Positions 49,970 to 58,171 of a stretch of 64,000 nt of DNA are shown here, one piece after another. The notes below the pieces were generated by a model. The model did not search any database. It saw only the letters and a list, made by a program, of their open reading frames with translations, and was not told the DNA's origin. Both the position numbers and the translations under genes were made by a program. The stretch's first letter is position 1. Each line of letters opens with the position of its first letter. The DNA is from Micromonospora sp. H61 (GTDB lineage Bacteria > Actinomycetota > Actinomycetes > Mycobacteriales > Micromonosporaceae), in the NCBI RefSeq assembly GCF_018070325.1, contig NZ_JAGPXY010000013.1, positions 1-64,000 of the forward strand, written 5' to 3'.

Positions 49970-51249
49970 CCGGCACCTCCGGGTAGCGCGGGGACGGACG
50001 CCGAGATGGCGGTGCCGCCGCCCGGCTCGGATTCGACTGCCAACTCGCCACCGACCCTCGCCACCCGTTGCCGCATGGCGGTCAGTCCGTACCCGCCGCC
50101 CGGCTCACGGGGCATCGGCTGGTCGGTGAGGTCGAAGCCCGCCCCGTCGTCGCGGACGTCGAGCGTGACCACGTCCGCCATGTACGACAGGGTCAGCCCG
50201 ACCCGCGACGCGGCGGCGTGCCGGGCCACGTTGGACAGCGCCTCCTGGGCGGCCCGTAGCAGTGTCACCTCGACCTCCGGGTGCAGTGGGCGGGGCGTGC
50301 CGGTGGTGGCCACGTCGGCCCGTACCCCGTTCAGGGCCGCCCAGCGCCCGCCCAGCTCGACCAGCGCGTCCGGTAGTCGGGCCGTCTCCAACGGTTCCGG
50401 ACGGATCGCCTGTACCGAGCGGCGGGCCTCGGTGAGGCTCTCCCGGGCCAGGGCGAGCGCGTTGTCGACGTGCCGACGCCAGTCGGCGGACCGGTCGCGG
50501 GTCTGCTCGGCCGCCTCCAACTGGGTGATGATGCCGGTCAACCCCTGCGCCAGGGTGTCGTGGATCTCGCGCGCCATCCGTTGCCGTTCGTCAAGCACGC
50601 CGGCCTCCCGGGCCTGGGTGAGTAGTTGGGCGTGCAGCCCGGCGTTCTCACTGGCCGTCTCGGTGAGTTGGCGGTTGGTCTCGCCGAGTTCCGCCACCAA
50701 CCGCTTGCGTTTGGCGTCCTCCTGTTCGGCGACCATCGCGAACCAGGTGACCGAGCCGGCCACCACCAGGTTGAACAGCACCAGCACCAGCCAGAGCGGC
50801 AGGTGCGACACCACCACCGACAGGCCGCCGCCCTGAGACGTGGCGACCAGGGCGGCAGTGGTGACCACGCCGGCGACCCGCCAGCGCCCGGGTAGCACCG
50901 GAAAGGCGTGGATGTAGCCGATCCAGGCGAAGAAGCCGTACCACGGGCTGGCGGCCACCAGTGCGGCGGCGAACGTGAGCAGGCCGGCGTAGTAGACCGC
51001 CATCAGCGTGCGCCGGCTCTGCCAGCCGGGGTGCAGTGTGACGAACCAGGCGACCCAGCATCCGGCCGCCACGGCGACGGCGAGGGTGGGCAGTGTCCCG
51101 AGATGATCGGGTGCCGGTGCGACGAGGGCCAGCAGGGTGCCCAGGGTCAGCCCGCCGAAGGGGAACACCCGATAGAGGCTCGCTTCGCGCTCTCGCCAAC
51201 TGGTCAGACGGTCGTGCCCACCGTTGCAGATCATCGCATCTCCGCTCAC
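49966..51249 (-). CDS. Sensor histidine kinase (HisKA_3, NarL partner)
   Basis: A 427-residue kinase. The N-terminal half has about six membrane segments (from LGTLLALVAPAP to LVLVLFNLVVAGSVTWF), with little extracellular sequence, as in DesK/intramembrane sensors. A coiled-coil region (about 190-225) leads to the phosphoacceptor box RQRMAREIHDTLAQGLTGI and the HATPase domain, with ALSNVARHAAASRV (N box) and DDGAGFD and GYGLTAMRQR (G boxes). GTG 51249 overlaps the permease stop. It probably senses envelope stress or a substrate of the exporter. Confidence 0.9.
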   Translation of the reverse strand: MSGDAMICNGGHDRLTSWREREASLYRVFPFGGLTLGTLLALVAPAPDHLGTLPTLAVAVAAGCWVAWFVTLHPGWQSRRTLMAVYYAGLLTFAAALVAASPWYGFFAWIGYIHAFPVLPGRWRVAGVVTTAALVATSQGGGLSVVVSHLPLWLVLVLFNLVVAGSVTWFAMVAEQEDAKRKRLVAELGETNRQLTETASENAGLHAQLLTQAREAGVLDERQRMAREIHDTLAQGLTGIITQLEAAEQTRDRSADWRRHVDNALALARESLTEARRSVQAIRPEPLETARLPDALVELGGRWAALNGVRADVATTGTPRPLHPEVEVTLLRAAQEALSNVARHAAASRVGLTLSYMADVVTLDVRDDGAGFDLTDQPMPREPGGGYGLTAMRQRVARVGGELAVESEPGGGTAISASVPALPGGAG

Positions 51250-51980
51250 TCCCAGCGGAACAGTTTCGCCGCGCCGGCGCCGGCCGCCACGGCGATCACC
51301 GCCATTATCCCCAGGTGCAGCGGCTGCGGCGGGGTGCCGGTCCAGGCGTCGAGGAGCGCCTGCACCCCGGGCGGCGTGTAGTCGCCGATCCGCGCCACGA
51401 AGTCCGGAAGCAGGAACCGGGGCAGGTAGACCCCGCCGAAGAACATGGTGACCAGGAACAGCGGCACGGCCAGGGCCTGTGCCGCCTTCGTCGTCCGGGC
51501 CACCGCGGCGACCAGCAGACCGAGCGACAGCAGGGCGGCCGTGCCGAGGATGAACGCCAGCGTGAAGCCGAGCGGGTGCCGGGGGAGCGGCACCCCGAAC
51601 GCGAGCCGGGCGACGACGATGAGCAGTAGCGCGCTGGCCAGGATCCCGGCCAGGGCCAGCACCAGTTGGGCCGCGAGCAGAGCGGCCGGGTGCGCGGGGG
51701 TGGTCGCCAGTCGGCGCAGCACGCCGCGTTCCCGGTAGGTGGCCAGCACGGCGGGCAGGATGTTCACCCCGACCATGGCGAGGGTGACCACAAGCAGCGA
51801 CGGGGCAAAATAGCTGACGAAGGTCTGCCCGTCGAAGGTCGGATCCGGCTTGCGCAGCGAGGGGATCAGCCCCAGCACCACCAGGATCACTGTGGGCAGC
51901 CCGATCGTGGTGAGAAGCGTCGGAAGGTCCCGCAGGTAGAGCCGCGCCTCGGTTCGCAGGATGTTGCGGAAGGCGTGCAT
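51246..51980 (-). CDS. ABC-2 type transporter permease
   Basis: A 244-residue permease with about six membrane segments and the ABC-2 pattern: IGLPTVILVVLGLIPSL, then ERGVLRRLATTPAHPAALL, the conserved cytosolic loop, and FFGGVYLPRFLLPDFV. Together with the upstream ATPase it forms an exporter of the DrrAB/NatAB kind, which may remove a drug, lipid or antibiotic. ATG 51980 is 12 bases after the ATPase gene. Its stop overlaps the kinase GTG by four bases, forming a four-gene operon with the regulators. Confidence 0.9.
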   Translation of the reverse strand: MHAFRNILRTEARLYLRDLPTLLTTIGLPTVILVVLGLIPSLRKPDPTFDGQTFVSYFAPSLLVVTLAMVGVNILPAVLATYRERGVLRRLATTPAHPAALLAAQLVLALAGILASALLLIVVARLAFGVPLPRHPLGFTLAFILGTAALLSLGLLVAAVARTTKAAQALAVPLFLVTMFFGGVYLPRFLLPDFVARIGDYTPPGVQALLDAWTGTPPQPLHLGIMAVIAVAAGAGAAKLFRWE

Positions 51981-51992
51981 GCTGGCTCCTTC

Positions 51993-52901
51993 TCAGTTGG
52001 CGGGCCGGTGCCCGGTCAGCTCGACGAAGGCGTCGTCGAGGGTGGACTGCTCCAGCCGCAGGTCCGCGGCGACGATCTGGTGGCGGGCGAGCACCGACGT
52101 GACGGCGTGCAGCAACTCACCGGTGCCGGTCACCACCACCTGGCTGCCGGTGCGCTGCACAGCGGAAACCTCGGGCAGGTCGGTGAGGAGTCGGTCGTCG
52201 ACCGGAGCCGAGGGCCGGAACCGGATCCGCTGCTCCGGAGCCACCGTCGACACCAGGCCCGCCGGGCTGTCCAGGGCGACCACCCGGCCCCGGTCGATCA
52301 CCGCGACCCGGTCGCAGAGCCGCTCTGCCTCCTCCATGAAGTGGGTGACCAGCACGATCGTCACCCCGCTGTCACGGACCTGTTCGATGAGGCCCCAGGT
52401 GTCCCGGCGGGCCTGCGGGTCCAGCCCGGTGGTCAGCTCGTCGAGGATGGCGATCTCCGGGTTGCCCACCAGGGCCAGCGCGATGGACAGCCGCTGCTTC
52501 TGACCGCCGGAGAGCTTCTTGTACGCGGTGTTCCGCTTCTCGCCGAGGCCCAGCTTGTCGATCAGCTCGGCCGGATCGGCCGGGTTGCGGTAGAACGAGG
52601 CGTACAGCTCCAGTGCCTCTGCCACCCGCAACCGGTCCGGCAGTTGACTCTCCTGGAGCTGCACCCCGACCCGCTGGCGTAGCTGGGCCGCGTCCCTGCG
52701 GGGGTCGAGCCCGAGGACCGACACCCCGCCCCCGTCGGGGACACGCAGCCCCGCGACACACTCCACCGTGGTGGTCTTGCCGGCGCCGTTCGGACCGAGG
52801 ACCCCGAAGATCTCCCCGGCCTCCACGGAGAGCGACACGTCGTCCACCGCCACCAGGTCGCCGTACCGCTTCTTCAGGTGGGTCACCTCGATGACCGGCA
52901 T
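51993..52901 (-). CDS. ABC transporter ATP-binding protein (drug-export type)
   Basis: A 302-residue ATPase. Walker A is GPNGAGKTTT, the signature is KLSGGQKQRLSIA, Walker B is IAILDELTTGLDP, and the switch histidine lies in LVTHFMEEAE. The Q-loop is QLQESQLPDRL. The C-terminal extension after residue about 225 is typical of DrrA/CcmA-like exporters (LRLEQSTLDDAFVELTGH). ATG 52901 begins MPVIEVTHLKKRYG. It is the first gene of the operon ATPase-permease-kinase-regulator. Confidence 0.93.
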   Translation of the reverse strand: MPVIEVTHLKKRYGDLVAVDDVSLSVEAGEIFGVLGPNGAGKTTTVECVAGLRVPDGGGVSVLGLDPRRDAAQLRQRVGVQLQESQLPDRLRVAEALELYASFYRNPADPAELIDKLGLGEKRNTAYKKLSGGQKQRLSIALALVGNPEIAILDELTTGLDPQARRDTWGLIEQVRDSGVTIVLVTHFMEEAERLCDRVAVIDRGRVVALDSPAGLVSTVAPEQRIRFRPSAPVDDRLLTDLPEVSAVQRTGSQVVVTGTGELLHAVTSVLARHQIVAADLRLEQSTLDDAFVELTGHRPAN

Positions 52902-53101
52902 CGTGCCGCCTTCCGCCGCCGCTGACTTCGTACCCCTCAATGGTTGTCGGGGTGGCCCGCCGGCGAATCGACCGGTCAGCGACGAACCCCGGTGTGCCCG
53001 GTGGATCACTGCCGTCCGTCAACCGGTTGATGTGTACGTGGTGAGTCGCTGCTAGCGCTCCGTCCGGCGGATCCGATCACGGCTGGTTAGGCTGCTCGAT
53101 C
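52902..53101. promoter_or_regulatory. Divergent promoter region, ABC operon / EI24 gene
   Basis: A 200-base gap between divergent transcription units; it must contain promoters for both. Locally A+T-richer pockets occur (GTACCCCTCAATGG near 52930, TGATGTGTACG near 53030), but I see no reliable -35/-10 pair or operator palindrome. Confidence 0.35.
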
Positions 53102-53893
53102 GTGGATGCCAGCAGAATCGCCAGCCCGGTGACCGGGGTCGTCGGACGCTTCCTCGCCGGGGCGGGGCTGCTCCTGCGCGGGTTGGGCCTCTACGTCCGC
53201 AGCCCGGGGCTGATGCTGCTCGGCATCGTGCCGGCGCTGATCTCCGGCGTGCTCTTCCTGGCCGCGCTCGCCACGCTCGTGTATTTCGTGGACGATCTCG
53301 CCGCGCTGGTCACCCCGTTCGCCGACGACTGGTCGAGCACCGGCCGCAGCCTGGTCCGGGTGATCGCCGGGTTGGCCTTCCTGGGGCTCGGCGGCCTGCT
53401 CGGCGTGCTCACCTTCACCGCTGTCACCCTGGTCATCGGCGACCCGTTCTACGAGAAGATCTCCGAGCACGTCGAGCAGCGGTACGGCGGCACGCCGGGC
53501 GCTGTGGACGTGCCCTTCTGGTCGTCGCTGCGCCGCAGCCTCGCCGACTCGGTACGCCTGGTGGCGCTCACGGCGCTGGTCGGCATCCCGCTCTTCGTCG
53601 CCGGCTTCATTCCGGTGGTCGGCCAGACGGTCGTCCCGGTCATCGGGGCGGCCGTCGGCGGGTGGTTCCTCGCCGTGGAGTTGGTGGGCGCACCGTTCTA
53701 CCGACGGGGGATGCGGCTGCCGCAGCGCCGGACGATCCTGAAGGCCGACCGACCCACGGCGCTCGGCTTCGGAGTGGCCGTCTTCCTCTGCTTCCTGATT
53801 CCGCTCGGCGCCGTGCTGATCATGCCGGCCGCAGTCGCCGGTGCCACGTTGCTGGCCCGTCGCTCGATGGGCCAACCGATCGAGGAGAGCTGA
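53102..53893 (+). CDS. EI24-domain membrane protein (CysZ-like)
   Basis: A 263-residue membrane protein of the EI24/CysZ family. Segments include LMLLGIVPALISGVLFLAAL, VIAGLAFLGLGGLLGVLTFT and VALTALVGIPLFVAGFIPVV, and the family motif VIGDPFYEKISEHVEQRYG lies between. In E. coli CysZ transports sulfate, but actinobacterial EI24 members have no proven substrate. The start is GTG 53102. The macro-domain gene starts one base after its stop, so the two are probably cotranscribed. Confidence 0.84.
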   Translation: MDASRIASPVTGVVGRFLAGAGLLLRGLGLYVRSPGLMLLGIVPALISGVLFLAALATLVYFVDDLAALVTPFADDWSSTGRSLVRVIAGLAFLGLGGLLGVLTFTAVTLVIGDPFYEKISEHVEQRYGGTPGAVDVPFWSSLRRSLADSVRLVALTALVGIPLFVAGFIPVVGQTVVPVIGAAVGGWFLAVELVGAPFYRRGMRLPQRRTILKADRPTALGFGVAVFLCFLIPLGAVLIMPAAVAGATLLARRSMGQPIEES

Positions 53894-53894
53894 C

Positions 53895-54419
53895 ATGGAG
53901 ATCAGCCTGGTCGAGGGAGACATCACCGCCCAGCGGGTGGACGCCATGGTGAACGCCGCGAATTCGTCGCTGCTCGGTGGCGGTGGGGTCGACGGTGCCA
54001 TCCACCGGCGCGGCGGGCCGGCGATCCTGGCCGAGTGCCGGGCGCTGCGGGCGTCCCGCTACGGCAGGGGCCTGCCCACCGGCCAGGCGGTGGCGACCAC
54101 GGCCGGGGAACTGCCGGCCCGCTGGGTGATCCACACCGTGGGGCCGGTCTGGTCGGCCACCGAGGACCGGTCGGCGCTGCTGCGCGACTGCTACGCCAAC
54201 AGCCTCCGGGTGGCCGACGAGGTGGGCGCGACCACTGTGGCGTTCCCGCTGATCTCGGCCGGCATCTACGGCTGGCCGGTCGACGACGCGGTTGGTCAGG
54301 CGCTGGCGGTGCTGCGCGCGGCCACCCCGGCCACCGTCACCGAGGCCCGCCTGGTGCTCTTCGGCCCCGACACCCACGCTGTCGCCCGCCGGGTGTTCGA
54401 GGAGCGGCCCTCGCCTTGA
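53895..54419 (+). CDS. Macro-domain O-acetyl-ADP-ribose deacetylase (YmdB-like)
   Basis: A 174-residue single macro domain. The ADP-ribose pocket motifs are VNAANSSLLGGGGVDGAIH with its catalytic Asn/Asp region, and PLISAGIYGWPVDDA as the phosphate loop. It should hydrolyse O-acetyl-ADP-ribose or reverse mono-ADP-ribosylation. ATG 53895 was chosen. It follows the EI24 gene by a single base. Two different palindromic elements stand directly after it. Confidence 0.9.
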   Translation: MEISLVEGDITAQRVDAMVNAANSSLLGGGGVDGAIHRRGGPAILAECRALRASRYGRGLPTGQAVATTAGELPARWVIHTVGPVWSATEDRSALLRDCYANSLRVADEVGATTVAFPLISAGIYGWPVDDAVGQALAVLRAATPATVTEARLVLFGPDTHAVARRVFEERPSP

Positions 54420-54479
54420 ACACCGACCTTGTCCTTGATCACTTGATGCTGAGCAGTTCAGCCCCGGCGCCGCCCCATT

Positions 54480-54548
54480 GATCATGGAGTTGTGGTGAGT
54501 GACAAAGTGCCTTTGTTGCAACAAAACGGGCACCACAACTCCATGATC
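54480..54548. repeat. 69-base palindromic element of a second type
   Basis: Perfect 18-base arms: GATCATGGAGTTGTGGTG (54480-54497) and its complement (54531-54548). Nested inside is TTTGTTGCAACAAA, itself a perfect palindrome (54512-54525). It is unrelated in sequence to the 67-base element that starts 27 bases later, though of similar size. It is intergenic, between convergent genes. Confidence 0.75.
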
Positions 54549-54574
54549 GACGAGGTCTGGCTCGTCCTTTCCGC

Positions 54575-54641
54575 GATCTTGCACTTTCTGTCGCGGCGTA
54601 GGGGGCATTCCGCGCATTCCGACGACAGAAACTGCAAGATC
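54575..54641. repeat. 67-base palindromic interspersed element, copy 2
   Basis: The arms are GATCTTGCACTTTCTGTCG (54575-54593) and CGACAGAAACTGCAAGATC (54623-54641), 19 bases with one mismatch. The centre has TAGGGGGCAT, close to copies 1 and 3. It is flanked by CCGC and GGCGCG as in copy 1 and lies between the macro-domain and GNAT genes. Confidence 0.85.
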
Positions 54642-54684
54642 GGCGCGGGCGGGGCAGATCGCTAACGCATTCCCGGACTGCAGG

Positions 54685-55581
54685 TCACTTCAGGTCGGCC
54701 AGGCAGGTCCACTGGGATGCCACCGGTCGGTAGCCCAGTCGGGTGTTGATCGCGAGCATCGGCCCGTTCTCCTCGTCGTTCGAGGTGTACGCGACGCGCA
54801 CGCCGTCCCCAGCGGCCCGGTGCAGCGCTGCGGTCTTGGTGAGCCGGGCGAGGCCCCGCCCCCGGTAGGCCGGGATGGTGCCGGTGAAGTCCGACCACAT
54901 CCGGTCCCCGTCCCGCTTCACCAGGCTGAAGGCGGCGACCTCACCATCGAGTTGGGCGGCGGTGCTGGCCGACTTGTCCAGGCCGAGGTTGTCCCAGACG
55001 TCGTACTGCCAGCTCTCGTAGCTGATCGAGTCGACCGGCACGTCGCCCGGCTCGTCGGCGGCCGAGGCCACGTCCGCCGCGTACAGCAGGTGCGGGTCCA
55101 AGTCGGAGATCGGCAGCAGCCGTACGCCCGGGGGCAGCTCGGGTAGCGCGGGCGCCGAGTCGAGGTCGAGCGCCGAGTAGCGCACCTCGCGGCTGGGCTC
55201 GTAGCCGTGTCGGCGGGCGAACGGCAGCCCGTCCGTTTGGGCCATGGCACGTACCCGGCGGATTCCCAGTTGGCGGAGGTGGTCGGTGACAGCGGTCAGC
55301 AGCGCCGTGCCGACGCCGCGCCTCCGGTGTTCCGGGTGCACGTGCAGCATCGAGACCTCCCCGAAGTTCGGCGTTGAGGTCCAGCCCGAGCGTTGCGCCG
55401 ACACCCAGCCGACCACCTGGTGGTCGACCTCGGCCACGAAGGCGGTCCAGCCCTCCTCGGGTGGGGGCTCGGCGATCATCTTTCGGGTCGACTCGACCCC
55501 GCGCACCAGGTACGGGTAGACGATCGTCCGCAGCGCCACCACGCCCGGAGCGTCGTCCGGCTGTGCCTCACGAATGCGCAT
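54685..55581 (-). CDS. Tandem GNAT N-acetyltransferase
   Basis: A 298-residue protein with two GNAT domains. The first (about 1-150) has the acetyl-CoA loop HPEHRRRGVGTALL; the second (about 165-298) has GTIPAYRGRGLARLTKTA. NDEENGPMLAINTRLGYRP is the classic C-terminal GNAT motif. This arrangement resembles mycothiol synthase and other double GNATs, but the substrate is unknown. ATG 55581 gives MRIREAQPDDAPG. A short RidA-like remnant lies immediately upstream. Confidence 0.87.
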   Translation of the reverse strand: MRIREAQPDDAPGVVALRTIVYPYLVRGVESTRKMIAEPPPEEGWTAFVAEVDHQVVGWVSAQRSGWTSTPNFGEVSMLHVHPEHRRRGVGTALLTAVTDHLRQLGIRRVRAMAQTDGLPFARRHGYEPSREVRYSALDLDSAPALPELPPGVRLLPISDLDPHLLYAADVASAADEPGDVPVDSISYESWQYDVWDNLGLDKSASTAAQLDGEVAAFSLVKRDGDRMWSDFTGTIPAYRGRGLARLTKTAALHRAAGDGVRVAYTSNDEENGPMLAINTRLGYRPVASQWTCLADLK

Positions 55582-55582
55582 G

Positions 55583-55675
55583 TCAGGCCCCCATCCATAC
55601 GGCCGCGACGGCCTCGATCTCGACGCGCTGGTGGTAACAGCGGAGCACGTGCAGCAGCGCGACAGGATTCGGCAT
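55583..55675 (-). pseudogene. Possible RidA-family C-terminal remnant
   Basis: A 30-codon minus-strand frame, ATG 55675 to TGA, ending RVEIEAVAAVWMGA. VEIEAVA-type endings close the last strand of RidA/YjgF proteins. Only about 30 residues remain, with nothing recognisable upstream, so it looks like the tail of a decayed gene, or a chance frame. It stops one base before the GNAT ATG. Confidence 0.3.
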
Positions 55676-55732
55676 GTCGGCGAGGCTAGCGACGATCGTC
55701 CGCCCGAGCGACGCATTAACCGCCCGGTACGG

Positions 55733-56740
55733 TCAGGCGGAGGCGCGGCGGATCAGTTCGGTGGGGAGCATGATCGCCTGCTCGATGCTCTCCCCGGCGG
55801 CCAGCCGGAGCAGTTGGCGGGTCATCCGGCGGCCGAGTTCCACGATCGGCTGCCGGACGGTGGTCAGCGGCGGCTCGGTGTAGGCGGCGGTCTCGATGTC
55901 GTCGAAGCCGACCACCGCCACGTCGTCGGGCACCCGTCGACCCGCCTCGCGCAGCGTCCGCAGGGCGGCGTGCGCCATCAGGTCGGAGGCGGCGAAGACG
56001 CCGTCGAGGTCGGGATGCTCGGCGAGCAGGCGGCGCATCGCCGCCGACCCGGATTCCCGGGTGAAGTCGCCGATTGCGATCAGCTCGGGCAGCCCCGCGT
56101 CGGCGACCGTGCTGCGGTAGCCGCTGAGCCGCTCGATCCCGGCGACCATGTCCTGTGGCCCGGCGATGGTCGCGATCCGTCGACGACCGCTGTCGATCAT
56201 GTGCCGGACGGCTGCGGTCACCCCGGCCACGTGGTCGACGTCGACGTACGGGACGGGCACGTCGCCGAGCGGCCGACCGCTGACCACCACCGGGATGCCG
56301 AGTCGGGCCAGCGTGCCGGGCAGCGGGTCGGCACCGTGCAGCGACGCGAAGAGCACGCCGTCGACGTGCCGGCCGGTGGTGTACCGCTCGACCCGGTGGT
56401 GCCCGGCCGGCGAGCCGGCGAGCATCAGCACCAGTTGCTTGTCGGCCGCCTCCAACTCCTGGCTGACGCCCCGGATGATGCCGGGGAAGACCTGGTCGTC
56501 GGAGAAGACCCGGGTGGCCGCCTCCGGCATGACCAGGGCGATCGAGTCGGTGCGCTGGGTGACCAGGCTGCGGGCCGCCAGGTTGGGCACGTACCCCAGC
56601 TCGGCGACCGCCCGGGTGACCGCCTCGCGGATCGGCTCGGCGACGGTGGTGGAGCCGTTGACCACCCGCGAAACGGTGGCGCGGGAGACCCCGGCCCGCG
56701 CTGCCACCGCTTCGAGCGTCGGCCGCTGCGCCGTCGTCAT
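55733..56740 (-). CDS. LacI-family transcriptional regulator
   Basis: A 335-residue repressor. The N-terminal HTH reads TLEAVAARAGVSRATVSRVV, followed by the hinge helix NLAARSLV and a periplasmic-binding-protein-like sensor domain (about 60-335, from SIALVMPEAATRVFSDDQ). It is encoded 18 bases after the beta-glucosidase as the last gene of the sugar-uptake operon. Its likely targets are the two GAGAGCGCTCTC palindromes near 61418-61476, because LacI members of the CebR/BxlR type bind (G)GAGCGCTC-like sites. By context it probably responds to a beta-glucoside. Confidence 0.9.
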   Translation of the reverse strand: MTTAQRPTLEAVAARAGVSRATVSRVVNGSTTVAEPIREAVTRAVAELGYVPNLAARSLVTQRTDSIALVMPEAATRVFSDDQVFPGIIRGVSQELEAADKQLVLMLAGSPAGHHRVERYTTGRHVDGVLFASLHGADPLPGTLARLGIPVVVSGRPLGDVPVPYVDVDHVAGVTAAVRHMIDSGRRRIATIAGPQDMVAGIERLSGYRSTVADAGLPELIAIGDFTRESGSAAMRRLLAEHPDLDGVFAASDLMAHAALRTLREAGRRVPDDVAVVGFDDIETAAYTEPPLTTVRQPIVELGRRMTRQLLRLAAGESIEQAIMLPTELIRRASA

Positions 56741-56758
56741 CGCGCTTTCCCCCGCTCG

Positions 56759-58171
56759 TCACAGCCCGTTCCGGGAGATCACCTCCTGGTACCACCGGGC
56801 GCTGGCCTTCGGTGTGCGCCGCTGGGTCAGGTAGTCGACGTGCACGATCCCGAACCGCTTGCGGTAACCCTCCGCCCACTCGAAGTTGTCCAGGAATGAC
56901 CATACGAGATAACCGCGCAGGTCCACGCCCCGGGAGATCGCCTCGTGCGCCGCACGGAGGTGCCCGTCGAGGTAGGCGATGCGATCGGCGTCGATCACCT
57001 GCGTCGGGCCGTCGGGCGAGTCGGCGCCGGGCTTGTCGGGGAACGCCGCGCCGTTCTCGGTGATCAGCAGCGGCACACCGGGGTAGTCGGCGGCGATCCG
57101 CTCCAGCAGCCGGGTGAGCCCGGCCGGTTCGATCATCCAACCCATGTCGGTGAGCGGCCCGGCCGGCGGCAGGAAGTGCACAGCGCCCTCGGTGCCCGGA
57201 TACGCGCCGTTGCCGGCGCCGTCGGGCCGACCGGCCACGTAACTCGGGGCGTAGTAGTTGATGCCGAGCAGGTCGATCGGGGCGGCGATCACCTTCTCGT
57301 CGCCGTCGCGGATGAACGTCGGCTCGACGAGCCGGGCCACGTGCTCGCGGACGTCGTCCGGGTAGCCGCCGGCCAGCAGCGGGTCGAGGAAGATCCGGTT
57401 GTGCAGGCCGTCGACCAGGCGGACCGCGGCGGCGTCGGCAGCGCTCTGCGGGTCGGCCGGGCGTACGTCGGCCGGGTTGACGGTGACGCCCACGCTGCGC
57501 GCGCCGGCCGCCCGCAACGCCCGCGCCGCCAGGCCGTGGCCCAACAGCAGGTGGTGTACGGCGGTGAAGGCCGCCGCCGGGTCCTGCTCGCCGGGAGCGT
57601 GCAGGCCGTTGGCGTAACCGAGGTAGGCCGAGCACCACGGCTCGTTGAGCGTGGTCCACACGTCGATCCGGTCGCCGAGGCGGGCGTACACCGCGGTGGC
57701 GTAGGTGGCGAAGTGTTCGGCGGTGTCCCGGTTGGTCCAGCCGCCCCGGTCGCCCAGGGCCTGCGGCAGGTCCCAGTGGTAGAGGGTGACGATCGGGTCG
57801 ATTCCGCGGTCGAGCAGCGTGTCGGTGAGCCGGTCGTAGAAGTCCAGCCCACGGGGGTTGGCGGGGCCGGTGCCGTCGGGCTGGATTCGCGGCCAGGCGA
57901 CCGAGAACCGGTACGCCCGCAGGCCCAGCTCGGCCATCAGCGCCACGTCGTCGGCGTACCGGTGGTAGTGGTCGCAGGCGACGTCGCCGGTGTGGCCCTG
58001 GTACACCTTGCCCGGCGTACGGCTGAAGGTGTCCCAGATGGACGGACCGCGACCGTCGTCGCGGGCCGCACCCTCGATCTGGTACGCGGCGGTGGCTGTC
58101 CCCCAGAGGAAGTGTTCGGGAAACCGGATCTCGTTGTCGGGCCGGTTGGTTGGCTCGCTCCGCTCGTTCAC
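56759..58171 (-). CDS. GH1 beta-glucosidase
   Basis: A 470-residue glycoside hydrolase family 1 enzyme. The N-terminal signature FLWGTATAAYQIEGAARDDG is complete; the acid/base glutamate is in TTLNEPWCSAYLG (NEP) and the nucleophile glutamate in PLLITENGAAFPD (ENG). GYLVWSFLDNFEWAEGYRKR closes the active site. It has no signal peptide, so it cleaves imported disaccharides or glucosides in the cytoplasm. GTG 58171 overlaps the stop of the permease gene (GTGA), as expected for an uptake operon like ceb with BglC. Confidence 0.94.
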   Translation of the reverse strand: MNERSEPTNRPDNEIRFPEHFLWGTATAAYQIEGAARDDGRGPSIWDTFSRTPGKVYQGHTGDVACDHYHRYADDVALMAELGLRAYRFSVAWPRIQPDGTGPANPRGLDFYDRLTDTLLDRGIDPIVTLYHWDLPQALGDRGGWTNRDTAEHFATYATAVYARLGDRIDVWTTLNEPWCSAYLGYANGLHAPGEQDPAAAFTAVHHLLLGHGLAARALRAAGARSVGVTVNPADVRPADPQSAADAAAVRLVDGLHNRIFLDPLLAGGYPDDVREHVARLVEPTFIRDGDEKVIAAPIDLLGINYYAPSYVAGRPDGAGNGAYPGTEGAVHFLPPAGPLTDMGWMIEPAGLTRLLERIAADYPGVPLLITENGAAFPDKPGADSPDGPTQVIDADRIAYLDGHLRAAHEAISRGVDLRGYLVWSFLDNFEWAEGYRKRFGIVHVDYLTQRRTPKASARWYQEVISRNGL

